From: Saprospiraceae bacterium
Lineage (GTDB): Bacteria > Bacteroidota > Bacteroidia > Chitinophagales > Saprospiraceae
Length of the DNA stretch: 51,007 nucleotides
Direction of reading: 5' to 3'
Assembly (NCBI GenBank): GCA_019187225.1
Contig: JABAQQ010000047.1
Coordinates: 1 to 51,007, forward strand
Shown here: positions 27,993 to 37,607 of the stretch, piece after piece
How the letters are laid out: the number at the start of each line of letters is the position of its first letter
How positions within the stretch are numbered: position 1 is the first letter of the stretch
Position numbers and translations under genes: made by a program
The notes under the pieces: generated by a model
Databases searched by the model: none
Seen by the model: the letters and a program-made list of their open reading frames with translations, nothing else
What the model was told of the DNA's origin: nothing

Positions 27993-30173
27993 CTACTGCT
28001 TCATCTTCTCCCCCGTCATACCCAGCAATCCCATCATCCACGAATATTCCAGCGCCCGTTCCTTGAGCCGCTCGAAGCGCCCGGAAGAGCCGCCGTGCGA
28101 GCCGCTCATGTTGGTTTTGAGCAGCAGCACATTGTCGTCCGTTTTCAGGTCGCGCACGCGGGCGACGTATTTGGCCGGCTCCCAATACTGCACCTGCGAG
28201 TCGGCGAAGGAAGTGAGCACCAGAATGTTCGGGTAGTTGCCTTGTTTCAGGTTGTCGTAAGGCGAATACGATTTCATGTAATCGTACTGCTCTTTGATGG
28301 CGGGATTGCCCCATTCGGTGTATTCGCCGGTAGTGAGCGGAATGCTCGCATCGCTCATGGTGGTGATGACGTCTACAAACGGCACGCCCGTGATGATGCC
28401 TTTGAACAGGTCGGGGCGCAGGTTGGTCACGGCGCCCATGAGCAAGCCGCCCGCCGAGCGTCCTTCGGCAAAGAGGCGGTCGGACGAAGTATATTTTTCT
28501 TTCACCAGGTGGTCGGCGCAGTCAATGAAGTCAGTGAAGGTTTTCATTTTGTTGAGCATCTTGCCGTTTTCGTACCATTGGTAGCCCATTTCCATGCCGC
28601 CCCGGATGTGCGCGATGCCGACGACGAAACCCCTGTCCACGAGGCTGATCTTGTCGCGGTTGAAGTAGGGATCATACGAATAGCCGTAGGAGCCGTAGCC
28701 CGTCAGGTGGCAGGGGGCAGAGCCGTCGCGTTTGAGTCCCTTTTTGTACATGATGGAGATGGGGACTTTCACGCCATCACGGGCGGTGGCCCAGATGAAT
28801 TCGGTTTCGTAGTTGTTCGTGTCGAAGCCGCCGAGCACGGGGGCGACTTTTTTCACCGTTTTGGCGCGCGTTTCCATGTCGTAGTCAATCACGGTAGCAG
28901 GCGTTTTCATGGAATTGAACACGTAGCGCAGGATTTTGGTATCGAACTCGGGGTTGTTCTCCAGGTTGCAGCCGTAGGTCGGTTCGCCGGTCTCGATGTA
29001 ATGGTCGGCTTTGTCGGCCCATCGGATCACGTGTATCTGGCCGAGACCGCCCTTGTGTTCTTCCGTGACAAGGTGGTCTTTGAACACGGTAAAATTATCA
29101 ATCAGCACGTCGTTTTTATGCGGCAGCACGTCTTTCCAGTTTTCGCGGCGCGGGTCGCTGACGGGAGCCTCCATGAGGCGGAAGTTTTTGGCTTCCCAGT
29201 TGGTGCGAATGATAAATTTGTCGTTCCAGTGTTCCAAGGAATAGAAAAAATCCTTCTCGCGCGGGCGCACCGATTTGAACTGTCCGGTCGGGTTGTTGGC
29301 GTCTAAGTAATGCACTTCCACCGTTTGGGTGTAAGCGGAATTGATGAAAAAGTACTGTTCCGATTTGGATTTGGAAAGGTAGGCGTATTGGGTCACGTCT
29401 TTTTCCTCGTACATCAGCACGTCTTTCTTCTGGTCGCTGCCGAGCACGTGCCGCCATATCTTGTCGTTGCGGAGCGTCACCTTGTCTTTGGTGTCGTAAA
29501 GAACTGTTTTGGAGTCGTTGGCCCAGGCGAACGCGCCGCCGACGTCGAACGAATCGCGGAGCATCTGGCCGTTGCTCAGGTCTTTGAAAAAGAGTTTGAA
29601 CAGATTTCGGCCCGTGTAATCCACCGAATAGGCGAGCAGTTTGTTGTCGGGGCTGACGCTCAGGCCGCCGAGTTGGCAATAGGCTTGTCCTTTGGCCAGT
29701 TCGTTGACGTCCACGAGCATTTCTTCCGCAGCGTCGAGGTTGCCTTTTTTCCGGGTGAAAATAGGGTACTCCTTGCCTGTCTCGAAGCGCACGATGTACC
29801 AATAACCGTTTTTGAAATACGGCACGCTGCTGTCGTCTTCCTTGATACGGGCTTTGAGTTCGGCAAACAGTTTTTCCTGCAAACCCTTTACCGGCAGCAG
29901 CACAGAGTCGGTGTAGCGGTTCTCTGCTTCGAGGTAGGCTTTTACGGCAGGGTTGTCGCGTTCGTTGAGCCAGTAGTATTCGTCGCTGCGTTTGTCGCCG
30001 GAGGCGGACACGAGTTCTTTGGGCTTTTTTTCCGGATGTGGAGCGGTGAATTGGTCGGGTTCAAAAACGGATGGTTGCACGGTGGTGGTGGTATTTGAGT
30101 CAGATTTCGGTGTTTGCTGGCAGGCCCCGCACAGGGCGAGCGCTGCCAGGGAAAGGCGCGTTAATTGTTTCAT
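27993..30173 (-). CDS. S9 family peptidase (oligopeptidase B-like), lipoprotein
   Basis: 726 aa from ATG 30173 (MKQLTRLSLAALALCGACQQ), which gives a lipoprotein signal with lipobox LCGAC. The long open frame upstream gives no sensible N-terminus. A seven-bladed propeller region (about 60-460) precedes an alpha/beta-hydrolase domain: nucleophile in EGRSAGGLLMGA (GxSxGG), and the active-site His in SGSHGGSSGRF. This is the oligopeptidase B layout (cleavage after Lys or Arg of short peptides). The lipobox suggests an envelope location rather than the cytoplasm. Monocistronic. Confidence 0.92.
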   Translation of the reverse strand: MKQLTRLSLAALALCGACQQTPKSDSNTTTTVQPSVFEPDQFTAPHPEKKPKELVSASGDKRSDEYYWLNERDNPAVKAYLEAENRYTDSVLLPVKGLQEKLFAELKARIKEDDSSVPYFKNGYWYIVRFETGKEYPIFTRKKGNLDAAEEMLVDVNELAKGQAYCQLGGLSVSPDNKLLAYSVDYTGRNLFKLFFKDLSNGQMLRDSFDVGGAFAWANDSKTVLYDTKDKVTLRNDKIWRHVLGSDQKKDVLMYEEKDVTQYAYLSKSKSEQYFFINSAYTQTVEVHYLDANNPTGQFKSVRPREKDFFYSLEHWNDKFIIRTNWEAKNFRLMEAPVSDPRRENWKDVLPHKNDVLIDNFTVFKDHLVTEEHKGGLGQIHVIRWADKADHYIETGEPTYGCNLENNPEFDTKILRYVFNSMKTPATVIDYDMETRAKTVKKVAPVLGGFDTNNYETEFIWATARDGVKVPISIMYKKGLKRDGSAPCHLTGYGSYGYSYDPYFNRDKISLVDRGFVVGIAHIRGGMEMGYQWYENGKMLNKMKTFTDFIDCADHLVKEKYTSSDRLFAEGRSAGGLLMGAVTNLRPDLFKGIITGVPFVDVITTMSDASIPLTTGEYTEWGNPAIKEQYDYMKSYSPYDNLKQGNYPNILVLTSFADSQVQYWEPAKYVARVRDLKTDDNVLLLKTNMSGSHGGSSGRFERLKERALEYSWMMGLLGMTGEKMKQ

Positions 30174-30242
30174 TTCGAGCGAATTTGGGGGCGAAAGTAA
30201 AATGCGATTGCGTCTGAAAGTGGATTCTTTCGCAAAAAACAC

Positions 30243-30250
30243 TAATTTTG
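30243..30250 (+). promoter_or_regulatory. Promoter -7 element of the Uma2 gene
   Basis: TAATTTTG fits TAnnTTTG, 20 bases before the ATG at 30270, so the leader would be short. No clear -33 box is seen. Confidence 0.5.
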
Positions 30251-30269
30251 TCACAAAATAAAAACGCAC

Positions 30270-30866
30270 ATGACAACCGAAGCAACAGCCGCCGCGCCGT
30301 TAAAAATGCAAAATGCAGAGACGAAGCCCAAACGCGCGCCCAGGGTACTGACGCTGGAACAGTTTCGACGCCGTTATTCCGAGCGGGAAGACGGGTATAA
30401 ATACGAATTTGATAATGGTATTGTTGAAAAATCTCCCAGCAATATAAATGCAAAACAGTTGTACATCGTAAAAAAACTCAATCGCCGCTTCATACAAACG
30501 CAGGCATTTGCCAGCGGGGATGAACTTACGCCAGAAGTGGAACAGATAACTGCTCCTAATCAATCTCGTCGTCCTGACTTGTCTTATTGGCCGTCATCGA
30601 AAATAAAACAAGGTGATGAGACTGTGTCGGGTTTCATTATCGAAATCATTTCTCCAACCGACAACTATCTGAAAGTCAACAAAAAACTCCGCGAATACTT
30701 CAAGGCAGGCGTAAAGGTTGTCTGGCAGATCGTGCCGGAAGAACAAACCGTGTATGTTTACACTTCACCTACCAAGGTCATCATTTGCGAGGGAGACACA
30801 GTGTGCAGCGCCGCGCCCGTGGTGCCGGATTTTGAAATCGCAGCAAAAGATATTTTTATAAAGTAA
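30270..30866 (+). CDS. Uma2 family protein (PD-(D/E)XK nuclease fold)
   Basis: 198 aa. The family core is visible: RRPDLSYWPSSK (Asp), GFIIEIISPTDN (Glu in EIISP), then KLREYFKAGVKVVWQIVPEE and a YTSP strand. Uma2 (DUF820) proteins are widespread in cyanobacteria and Bacteroidota; a restriction-endonuclease-like fold is established, but the natural substrate is not. The N-terminal 30 residues are extra and basic. It starts 96 bases from the divergent S9 peptidase and ends 23 bases before the histidine kinase gene, so the two could be one operon. Confidence 0.88.
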   Translation: MTTEATAAAPLKMQNAETKPKRAPRVLTLEQFRRRYSEREDGYKYEFDNGIVEKSPSNINAKQLYIVKKLNRRFIQTQAFASGDELTPEVEQITAPNQSRRPDLSYWPSSKIKQGDETVSGFIIEIISPTDNYLKVNKKLREYFKAGVKVVWQIVPEEQTVYVYTSPTKVIICEGDTVCSAAPVVPDFEIAAKDIFIK

Positions 30867-30889
30867 ATACCCTCAAAGCACTATAAAAA

Positions 30890-32794
30890 ATGTCCGGCGC
30901 CGAAACGAGTTTGACTTCGACAGTTCCCACCAGCGACCCTTCCCTGCTTCGCCGGCAATGCGAGCAACTGTCCCGCTGGGCATTTACCGACTTCGAACAG
31001 GCCAAAGAACTGCTCGACGAACTCGCCACGCAGATCACGCCGCAGACGCCTTTCGACATCCGGCTGGCCTATCATTCCAATGCGGCCTTTCTGGACAACC
31101 AATGGCACCGCTACGAACCGGCCATCGAACACGCCAAACAAGCCATCGCCATCCTCGAAAGCCTCGCCAAAGCGCCCGCCCTGGCCGAAATGTGGGCCGA
31201 CCTGGCCGCCATTTACCTCAACCGGCGCGACTGGCGTTCGGCGGAAAAAGCGCTCGACCGCGCGCGCCGCTACCTGAACAAAACCTCGCCACCCTCCATC
31301 CGCGCCCATGTGGCTTGCCGCGAGGGATTCCTGCACCTGCACCTCGGCAACCACCGCCAGGCCCTCGACGCGTTGATGGAAGCGCAAAAAGGTATGCTCA
31401 GCCTCGACGAAAAAACGGGAAGCCTGAAAGACTTTTATATTCAAACCCTGATTTTCAGCGGCTTAGGCGATCTGTATGAGCGGCTCGACGAAAAAGCGAA
31501 AAGCCTCGAAGCCTACCGCCGGGTATTGCCTATCGTAGAGCGGCACGGTCTGCGCCCCCGCCTTTCGTGGCACTACCTCAATGCCGGGCGCGCTGCCATG
31601 GCGCAGCAAGACGTGGCGCAGGCACAGGCATGTTTTGAAAAAGTAATGGAGGTCGTCGGCGAAGGCGAGTCGGAAGCGCGCACCCATGCACTCGGCAACC
31701 TCGGCATCCTGGCTTTGCTCAACGACGACGTGAAACAAGCCGAAGCGTTGTTCGACCTCGCCGCAAAAGAATATGAAAACCCCTCGAAACCCGCCGATTT
31801 CACCAACCTTTCCAAAATAGAAAGCTGGCGCGCCGGATTGTTCTCCCAAACCAACGACCTGAAAAAAGCCGGGTATTACTTAGAAAGATCCTGGGAAATG
31901 GGCCAGAAAGGCCAGGACCTGTACCACCTGAGCCAGATCGCTCAAAACCTCGCCGCCCTGAAAAACCAGGAAAAAAACTTCGAAGAAGCATACGAATGGC
32001 AACTCCAGGCTTCCGACCTGGCGGCCCGCCATTTTCATCAACTCCGCGACCGCGAACGCGAGGAGATCGAAGCGCGGCACCAATTGGAACGCAACCGCCA
32101 GGAAGCGCAAATGGCCAAACTCCGCGTGGCCAGCCTGCAACTGCGCGCCCTGCGCGCCCAAATGAACCCGCACTTCATGTTCAACGCCCTGAACGCCATC
32201 CAGGGGCTGATCACTTCGGGACGCAACAACGAAGCCGAATCGTACCTCGCCAAATTCGCCAAAATGATGCGCCATACCCTCGAATATTCCGACCTCGAAG
32301 TGGTGGCGCTGGAACAGGAGATCGAATTCCTCGAGCGCTACCTCGACATCAACCGCAAACTGCGCTTCCGCGAACGCCTTCATTATCAGATTATTCCGCC
32401 CCGGGGTGTGGACCTCACCGATCTCAACGTCCCCACCATGATCCTGCAACCGTTTGTGGAAAACGCCATCGAACACGGCATACGTCCCCGGCAGGAAGGC
32501 AACCTGCACATCGAATTCCAACTCACGGAAAACGGCCAGTCGCTGCGCTGCATCATCGAGGACGACGGCGTGGGCTACAACAAAGGCCGCGAAAAACAAA
32601 AAGAAGGCGCGGCCTTCCAATCGCACCGCTCGCGCGGCATGGACATCACCCGCGAACGCCTGACCCTGCTGCACCAACTCCAGAAACACGAACCGGGCGA
32701 CTTTATACGCATACAAGACTTGGGTGATCTCACCCACGGCGAACGCAGCGGCACGCGGGTCGAAGTGTTGCTGCCGGTGCTGGAAAGCGATTAA
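30890..32794 (+). CDS. Cytoplasmic TPR-containing sensor histidine kinase (LytS/HisK_3 type)
   Basis: 634 aa without signal peptide or membrane span. Residues about 20-385 are TPR-type helical repeats (sensing or partner binding). A coiled-coil (about 385-420) leads to the kinase: QMNPHFMFNALNAIQ with the phospho-accepting His428, a YLDINRKLRF helix, then the ATPase N box in QPFVENAIEHGIRP and G box in IIEDDGVGYNKG. The family partner is a LytTR response regulator, but none lies in this window; the next gene is a phosphate transporter. It is either an orphan or pairs with a distant gene. Confidence 0.9.
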   Translation: MSGAETSLTSTVPTSDPSLLRRQCEQLSRWAFTDFEQAKELLDELATQITPQTPFDIRLAYHSNAAFLDNQWHRYEPAIEHAKQAIAILESLAKAPALAEMWADLAAIYLNRRDWRSAEKALDRARRYLNKTSPPSIRAHVACREGFLHLHLGNHRQALDALMEAQKGMLSLDEKTGSLKDFYIQTLIFSGLGDLYERLDEKAKSLEAYRRVLPIVERHGLRPRLSWHYLNAGRAAMAQQDVAQAQACFEKVMEVVGEGESEARTHALGNLGILALLNDDVKQAEALFDLAAKEYENPSKPADFTNLSKIESWRAGLFSQTNDLKKAGYYLERSWEMGQKGQDLYHLSQIAQNLAALKNQEKNFEEAYEWQLQASDLAARHFHQLRDREREEIEARHQLERNRQEAQMAKLRVASLQLRALRAQMNPHFMFNALNAIQGLITSGRNNEAESYLAKFAKMMRHTLEYSDLEVVALEQEIEFLERYLDINRKLRFRERLHYQIIPPRGVDLTDLNVPTMILQPFVENAIEHGIRPRQEGNLHIEFQLTENGQSLRCIIEDDGVGYNKGREKQKEGAAFQSHRSRGMDITRERLTLLHQLQKHEPGDFIRIQDLGDLTHGERSGTRVEVLLPVLESD

Positions 32795-32890
32795 ATGGTC
32801 ATTGGCGTCATTTAAGTCCCAGGCCGCATCTTAAATATCGGCTGACGCTGCTGGAATGACCGGAACAACACTAAACATTGCACGAAGAAA

Positions 32891-32908
32891 ACTTAACATT
32901 AACTTAAC
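32891..32908 (+). promoter_or_regulatory. PHO-box-like direct repeat
   Basis: ACTTAAC at 32891-32897 and 32902-32908 form an 11-bp direct repeat, the spacing used by PhoB half-sites. It lies about 32-49 bases before the -7 element TACTTTTG (32940-32947). The downstream gene imports phosphate, so control by a PhoB-like activator fits. The missing -33 box also argues for an activator. Confidence 0.45.
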
Positions 32909-32939
32909 CTTGACGGATATCTTCACGCCTGCATCACCG

Positions 32940-32947
32940 TACTTTTG
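32940..32947 (+). promoter_or_regulatory. Promoter -7 element of the PiT gene
   Basis: TACTTTTG fits TAnnTTTG, 64 bases before the ATG at 33012. No -33 TTTG box lies at the usual distance. Confidence 0.5.
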
Positions 32948-33011
32948 CGCCGGTTTTTCGCACCGTTTTTTGCCCGCGGAATGACATTAATGACTTAAAA
33001 TTGCTCTCCAT

Positions 33012-34397
33012 ATGGCGTTTGCCTTCATTGCCGATCTCCCCGTCTTTGCTGCTATTTTGCTGATTATCTGCCTGTTGGCAGTTTGTTTCTTTGAAGCGAT
33101 CAATGGTTTCCACGACACGGCCAACGCAGTGGCAACCGTCATTTATACCAACACCCTAAAACCAGTGCAGGCGGTCATCTGGTCGGGCGTGTGGAATTTT
33201 ATCGGCGTTTATGCAGGCGGTATCGCCGTGGCTATGGGTATCATCAAACTGATCCCGCTCAACGACCTCATGGTGCAGCCGATCGGCGAGAACAGCGCCC
33301 TCGTGCTTTCCATTCTGCTTGCGGCCATCGTCTGGAACCTCGGCACCTGGTACCTCGGCATTCCCTGTTCGAGTTCGCATACCCTGATCGGATCGCTGCT
33401 GGGCGCCGGTTTTGCCTTCTGGAGTATCCACAAAGGCGCAGGGCCCAACTGGGGCAAGGCAGGCGAAATAGGGTTGTCGTTGCTGGTATCGCCTCTGTTC
33501 GGGTTCAGTCTAGCGATCTTGCTGATGTATATGTTAAAAAACACCATCAAGAGCAAGCGTATTTTTAAAGAACCCACCGAGAAAAAACCGCCGCCCTTCT
33601 GGATACGCGCGGTGTTGGTCACCACCTGTACCCTGGTAAGTTTTTTTCATGGCTCCAACGACGGACAAAAAGGCGTCGGGTTGTTGCTGGTGGTCCTGAT
33701 CGCTTTTATGCCCGTACAATTTGCCCTGAACCACAGTGTTCCGCTGGACCAGTTCAAAAATGCCGCACGCAGCATCGAGGCCACGCTGACCCAAGCTGCA
33801 GCAGGCGATGAGCATTCCGACCACATCCTGGCCCTCGCCGCGCAAGCCGGACGTACCGCTGCTGAAATGGACAGCACTGACATGAAAAACCAAAGTCAAT
33901 TGTTCGCCCTTCGGAAATCCATTCAAAGTCTCAACAAAAACATCGAAGTAGATTTAAAAAGCGGGCTGATACCCAAACCGGCCAGGGATACCGTCAGACA
34001 TGAATTGAAAACGCTTAAAAGCTCCTATGAATTTGCACCGCTTTGGGGAATCATACTCATCGCTCTTTGCCTCGGCACCGGCACCATGATCGGCTGGAAA
34101 CGTATTGTCGTTACCATCGGAGAAAAAATCGGTAAAAGTCACCTGACCTATGCTCAGGGCGCCAGCGCTGAATTGTGTGCAGCCGCTACGATCGGCCTCA
34201 GCACGGGCTTAGGCCTGCCGGTCAGTACCACACACGTACTGTCCTCCGGTATCGCCGGCACCATGGTCGCTTCAGGAGGCATCAAAAATTTGCAGAAAAG
34301 AACCATCAAAAGCATTGCCATCGCCTGGTTGCTCACCCTACCGGTCTCCTTCCTGATGTCGGCACTGCTGTTTTTGTTTCTAAGGTTAATTATCTGA
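33012..34397 (+). CDS. PiT family inorganic phosphate transporter
   Basis: 461 aa, about ten membrane segments. Both family signatures are present: FEAINGFHDTANAVATVI near the N-terminus and FHGSNDGQKGVG in the middle, where Asp and Asn line the transport site. A large cytoplasmic loop (about 240-340) separates the two halves. It couples phosphate uptake across the inner membrane to a proton or sodium gradient. The convergent neighbour encodes a phosphate-selective porin, so the pair would move phosphate across both membranes. A PHO-box-like repeat lies upstream. Confidence 0.95.
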   Translation: MAFAFIADLPVFAAILLIICLLAVCFFEAINGFHDTANAVATVIYTNTLKPVQAVIWSGVWNFIGVYAGGIAVAMGIIKLIPLNDLMVQPIGENSALVLSILLAAIVWNLGTWYLGIPCSSSHTLIGSLLGAGFAFWSIHKGAGPNWGKAGEIGLSLLVSPLFGFSLAILLMYMLKNTIKSKRIFKEPTEKKPPPFWIRAVLVTTCTLVSFFHGSNDGQKGVGLLLVVLIAFMPVQFALNHSVPLDQFKNAARSIEATLTQAAAGDEHSDHILALAAQAGRTAAEMDSTDMKNQSQLFALRKSIQSLNKNIEVDLKSGLIPKPARDTVRHELKTLKSSYEFAPLWGIILIALCLGTGTMIGWKRIVVTIGEKIGKSHLTYAQGASAELCAAATIGLSTGLGLPVSTTHVLSSGIAGTMVASGGIKNLQKRTIKSIAIAWLLTLPVSFLMSALLFLFLRLII

Positions 34398-34470
34398 TGT
34401 TCCGGTGCTTTATTGAAAATGTACCCGCGACTTCAGTCGCCGAAGATGTGGATCGCCTTGCCTTTTGTAA

Positions 34471-34502
34471 TTAACGCGAGTTGTGACTTGCATTAATTAA
34501 AT
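34471..34502. repeat. Intergenic inverted repeat between PiT and porin genes
   Basis: TAATTAACGCGAGT pairs with ACTTGCATTAATTA (two mismatches). A second short palindrome, GCGACTTCAGTCGC, lies near 34426-34439. Placed between convergent genes, they could act as a shared terminator. Confidence 0.5.
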
Positions 34503-34534
34503 CGGCAGCTAAAGCAGCCGGTACATGGGGTATG

Positions 34535-35731
34535 TCAGATTCCCAATTCGACCTGAAACCGCCACTGAAAACTACCGTCCGTTTTTAAATGCGTGATGGC
34601 ATCGCGCTGGCGTTCGTAGAAAAAGTCGGTTTGTACTTTCACCTTGTGTTTGTTCAGATATTTGGTCAGACAAGCGCCGTATTGCGTCACTTGCGGCTCA
34701 TCTTGCTGTAGTTCTTTTTGTGGCGAGAGATGAGAATGACGCAATGCCACTTCCCACATTTTCGGCGTACAGTAGCTCAACTGGGTATTGATGCCCTCCC
34801 CCGCTACCACAAAGCGCACATCGTTGTTGGCATCGTGCGTCACGGGATCGTCGGTGTGGCGGTACAGGTATTCGCTCGACAAGGCCCAGCCATTGTATTT
34901 GAGCAACACGTCGGCATGGACGTTGAACAGATCACGCGGTTCGTACAATATCCTGCCCAATTGCCCCCCGGTGCGTTGGGCGCGGGCATCGTAGCTTACC
35001 GTGCCTGCCAGGGAAAGTTTGGGGCGCGGTTCGCGAACCAGGTCGCCTTCAAAATAATCATTGCGTTCCGTAAAGGGCCCCAGCGGTAGCAATTCCACTC
35101 GCCCTGTGTAGGCCAGCCCCTTGTCGGATGGCAATGCATTGCGCCCCTCGCCAGTGGTAATCGCCGTTTTTATCCGGTATGCAAACCTGTCATAGTCAAC
35201 CACATAGTAAGCAAACAGGCCCACATCGCGGTCGAGCGTGAGCGCGTTGTTCACGATGGAGCGGTCGGCAAATTGTTGTTCGCCGGAAGAGATCACCCGC
35301 TGCCGGTTGCCCGGCAGTTTGCCCTGGCCCATACCAATGGATAGGCCCTTTTTAAGTTGATACCAGATCATGGCATCGCGCAATACGTTCGGCACATTGC
35401 TGATGTCCCAATCCTGGTCGGCGCGGGAAAAGGACAATTGTAAGTTGTACGTCAGACGGGGGTCCAATATATGGCCATCCAAACGAAGTCGCGTTCGCCG
35501 TATCCGGAAATCGAAAGCCTCCGGTGTGAGATCGTCGTCGGAAGCGGAAGTGTATCCGATGCGGCTTTGAACGCGGAAGCGCAACGCCAGCAGAAATTTG
35601 TTGTCGGCAGTGGCGAACTGGATGCCGTTTTTTCGGGTGACGCTCAGGTCATTTTTTTGCTGGGCTGAAACTTGTTGGGACAAACAGGAGAAAACGGCAA
35701 AAGCCAAAGCGGCCCTGGCGAGGAAAGTCAT
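34535..35731 (-). CDS. Phosphate-selective porin (OprP/OprO-like)
   Basis: 398 aa. Signal peptide 1-24 (SCLSQQVSAQQ). The rest alternates polar and aromatic beta strands, as in a 16-strand outer-membrane barrel, with family features such as FDFRIRRTRLRLDGHILDP, TYNLQLSFSRADQDW, GQGKLPGNRQRVISSGEQQF and the ending FQWRFQVELGI. It would admit phosphate through the outer membrane and lies convergent with the PiT inner-membrane transporter. No promoter was recognised. Confidence 0.88.
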   Translation of the reverse strand: MTFLARAALAFAVFSCLSQQVSAQQKNDLSVTRKNGIQFATADNKFLLALRFRVQSRIGYTSASDDDLTPEAFDFRIRRTRLRLDGHILDPRLTYNLQLSFSRADQDWDISNVPNVLRDAMIWYQLKKGLSIGMGQGKLPGNRQRVISSGEQQFADRSIVNNALTLDRDVGLFAYYVVDYDRFAYRIKTAITTGEGRNALPSDKGLAYTGRVELLPLGPFTERNDYFEGDLVREPRPKLSLAGTVSYDARAQRTGGQLGRILYEPRDLFNVHADVLLKYNGWALSSEYLYRHTDDPVTHDANNDVRFVVAGEGINTQLSYCTPKMWEVALRHSHLSPQKELQQDEPQVTQYGACLTKYLNKHKVKVQTDFFYERQRDAITHLKTDGSFQWRFQVELGI

Positions 35732-35816
35732 AGGTCAGGAATTTTCGATACAGCGCCGCAAGGTAATGCAGTTTTTGACAACATTTGCCCCAACATTTTA
35801 CACCGTCATTCCAACC

Positions 35817-37307
35817 ATGAACTTTGAAGAATACCGTCGCCACGACGCCCTGGGATTGGCTGAATTGGTCAAAAAGGGTGAAATAAAAGCAGAAGAACTG
35901 CTCGAAATCGCAATTCGGCGCACCGAGGACGTCAATCCTACCCTGAATGTGGTCATTCATAAAATATATGATGAGGCCCTGGCAACGGCTAAAAAAGTAT
36001 CCCGTTCGGGTACTTTCGCCGGTGTACCTTTCCTGGTGAAAGACCTCGGTATGGAGGTAAAAGGCACACCGATGCGCGCCGGCTGCCGCGGTTATTCCAA
36101 TTATATTTCGACTGACGACAGTTATGTAGTTCAAAAAATGCGTCAGGCCGGGTTGGTCATTTTTGGAAAAACGAACACCCCCGAATTCGGTCTCACGCCT
36201 TTTACCGAACCGGAATTGTTCGGCCCCACCCGCAATCCCTGGAACCTCGAGCGCACTCCCGCCGGCAGCAGCGGCGGCTCGGCGGCGGCAGTGGCGGCGG
36301 GAATCGTGCCTATGGCATCGGCCAACGACGGGGGGGGCAGCATCCGGATGCCCGCTTCGGCCTGCGGGCTTTTCGGCATAAAACCCTCGCGCGGGCGCAC
36401 TTCCTGGGGACGCCTGTTCGGCGAAATGTGGAACGGTGCGGTAGCAGAGGGCTGCGTCAGCCGTTCGGTGCGCGATTCGGCAGCCTATCTGGATGCCATC
36501 ATCGGCACAGCCCCCGGTGATCCTTATGACATTCAGCGGCCCAAAAGACCCTATTTGTATGAAGCGGGCACGATGCCGGAAAAACTCCACATCGGCTATA
36601 CGGCAGCACACACCCTGAATTTGCCCGTTGACCCGGTCTGTCAAAGGGCGCTGGAGTACGCAGTGGAAATCCTGCGCAGCGAAGGCCACGCGATGGAAGA
36701 AGTGGAATTACCCTACAAAAAAGAAGACCTGACCGATGCCTTTCTGATCGTCGTAGCCGGTGAAATTGCGGGCGAATTGCGGACATTGGGCGACTTTCTG
36801 GGTCGAAAAGCGCGCCCCGGCGATGTAGAGCCGAATACCTATGCCTTGCATCTGCTCGGAAAATCCTACTCCGCTGCCGACTATGCCTACGCCACGCGCA
36901 AGTGGAATGAAGTGTGTCGTCGCATCGCCGATTTTCACACCCGGCACGACTTGCTGCTTACCCCCACACTCGCGCAAAGACCGTTCAAAACCGGCGCGTT
37001 GCAAAATACGCCTGCAGAGAACCGCCTCATCACTGTTGTCAATGCACTGGGTTTGGGCAGCGTCGTGCGCAGTCAGGTGGATCCACTGGTCGAAAAAATC
37101 TACAACTGGATGCCCTGGACAGCCTTTGCCAATATAACCGGCCAACCGTCCATGTCTGTGCCGTTGTACTGGACTGAATCGGCCGACGATCATCTGCCCA
37201 TCGGCGTGATGCTCACCGCGCGACTGGGTGAAGAGGACACGCTCTTCCGCCTTGCCGGCCAGTTGGAAAAAGCCGCGCCGTGGTGGGAGAAGGTGCCAAA
37301 AGGTTGA
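35817..37307 (+). CDS. Amidase-signature family protein
   Basis: 496 aa. The Ser-cisSer-Lys triad is visible: Lys75 in [10 protein letters not shown], Ser152 in [10 protein letters not shown] and the nucleophile Ser175 in [12 protein letters not shown]. Full length for the family. Substrate cannot be read from sequence: it is not the GatA subunit in context (no gatB or gatC nearby), so a stand-alone amide hydrolase is likelier. I chose ATG 35817 ([17 protein letters not shown]); the longer frame would overlap the divergent porin gene. Cytoplasmic, no signal peptide. Confidence 0.92.
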   Translation: MNFEEYRRHDALGLAELVKKGEIKAEELLEIAIRRTEDVNPTLNVVIHKIYDEALATAKKVSRSGTFAGVPFLVKDLGMEVKGTPMRAGCRGYSNYISTDDSYVVQKMRQAGLVIFGKTNTPEFGLTPFTEPELFGPTRNPWNLERTPAGSSGGSAAAVAAGIVPMASANDGGGSIRMPASACGLFGIKPSRGRTSWGRLFGEMWNGAVAEGCVSRSVRDSAAYLDAIIGTAPGDPYDIQRPKRPYLYEAGTMPEKLHIGYTAAHTLNLPVDPVCQRALEYAVEILRSEGHAMEEVELPYKKEDLTDAFLIVVAGEIAGELRTLGDFLGRKARPGDVEPNTYALHLLGKSYSAADYAYATRKWNEVCRRIADFHTRHDLLLTPTLAQRPFKTGALQNTPAENRLITVVNALGLGSVVRSQVDPLVEKIYNWMPWTAFANITGQPSMSVPLYWTESADDHLPIGVMLTARLGEEDTLFRLAGQLEKAAPWWEKVPKG

Positions 37308-37607
37308 ATTGTCATTGTCATCATTCAGCTCATTGTCGTTATTTAAGTAGGTGGGCGATATTAAATGATATTGAGATATTAAGATATTATCCTTGACAAT
37401 CAGTAGGTTACGGCATAATATCTCAATATCTTAATATCAATTAATTTCGTACTTGTACTTAAGTAAGCGGACAAAATAAATCGACATTGGACACTGGACG
37501 TTTGACCCTGACAACCAATCATTTGGTCAAATGTCCAATGTCAAAAATCCATTGTCCATGTACTTATAAGTATGACCTAATGACCTTAATGACGACAATG
37601 ACGATTA
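37308..37607. repeat. Intergenic region of nested inverted repeats
   Basis: 300 bases between convergent genes with no ORF. Three nested or adjacent inverted repeats are visible: 37361-37390 with 37415-37444 (GATATTGAGATATTAAGATA and its near complement), 37483-37506 with 37525-37542 (GACATTGGAC and GTCCAATGTC), and an outer pair ATTGTCATTGTCATCA with TGACGACAATGACGAT. The region could fold into a branched structure. Confidence 0.65.

Noticed and set aside
27978-29306. Plus-strand 442-aa open frame opposite the S9 peptidase
   Set aside because: Antisense shadow of the peptidase gene, which carries clear catalytic motifs on the minus strand.
35598-35816. Upstream extension of the amidase (73 codons)
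   Set aside because: It overlaps the start of the divergent porin gene and is not part of the amidase fold; the family N-terminus begins at 35817.
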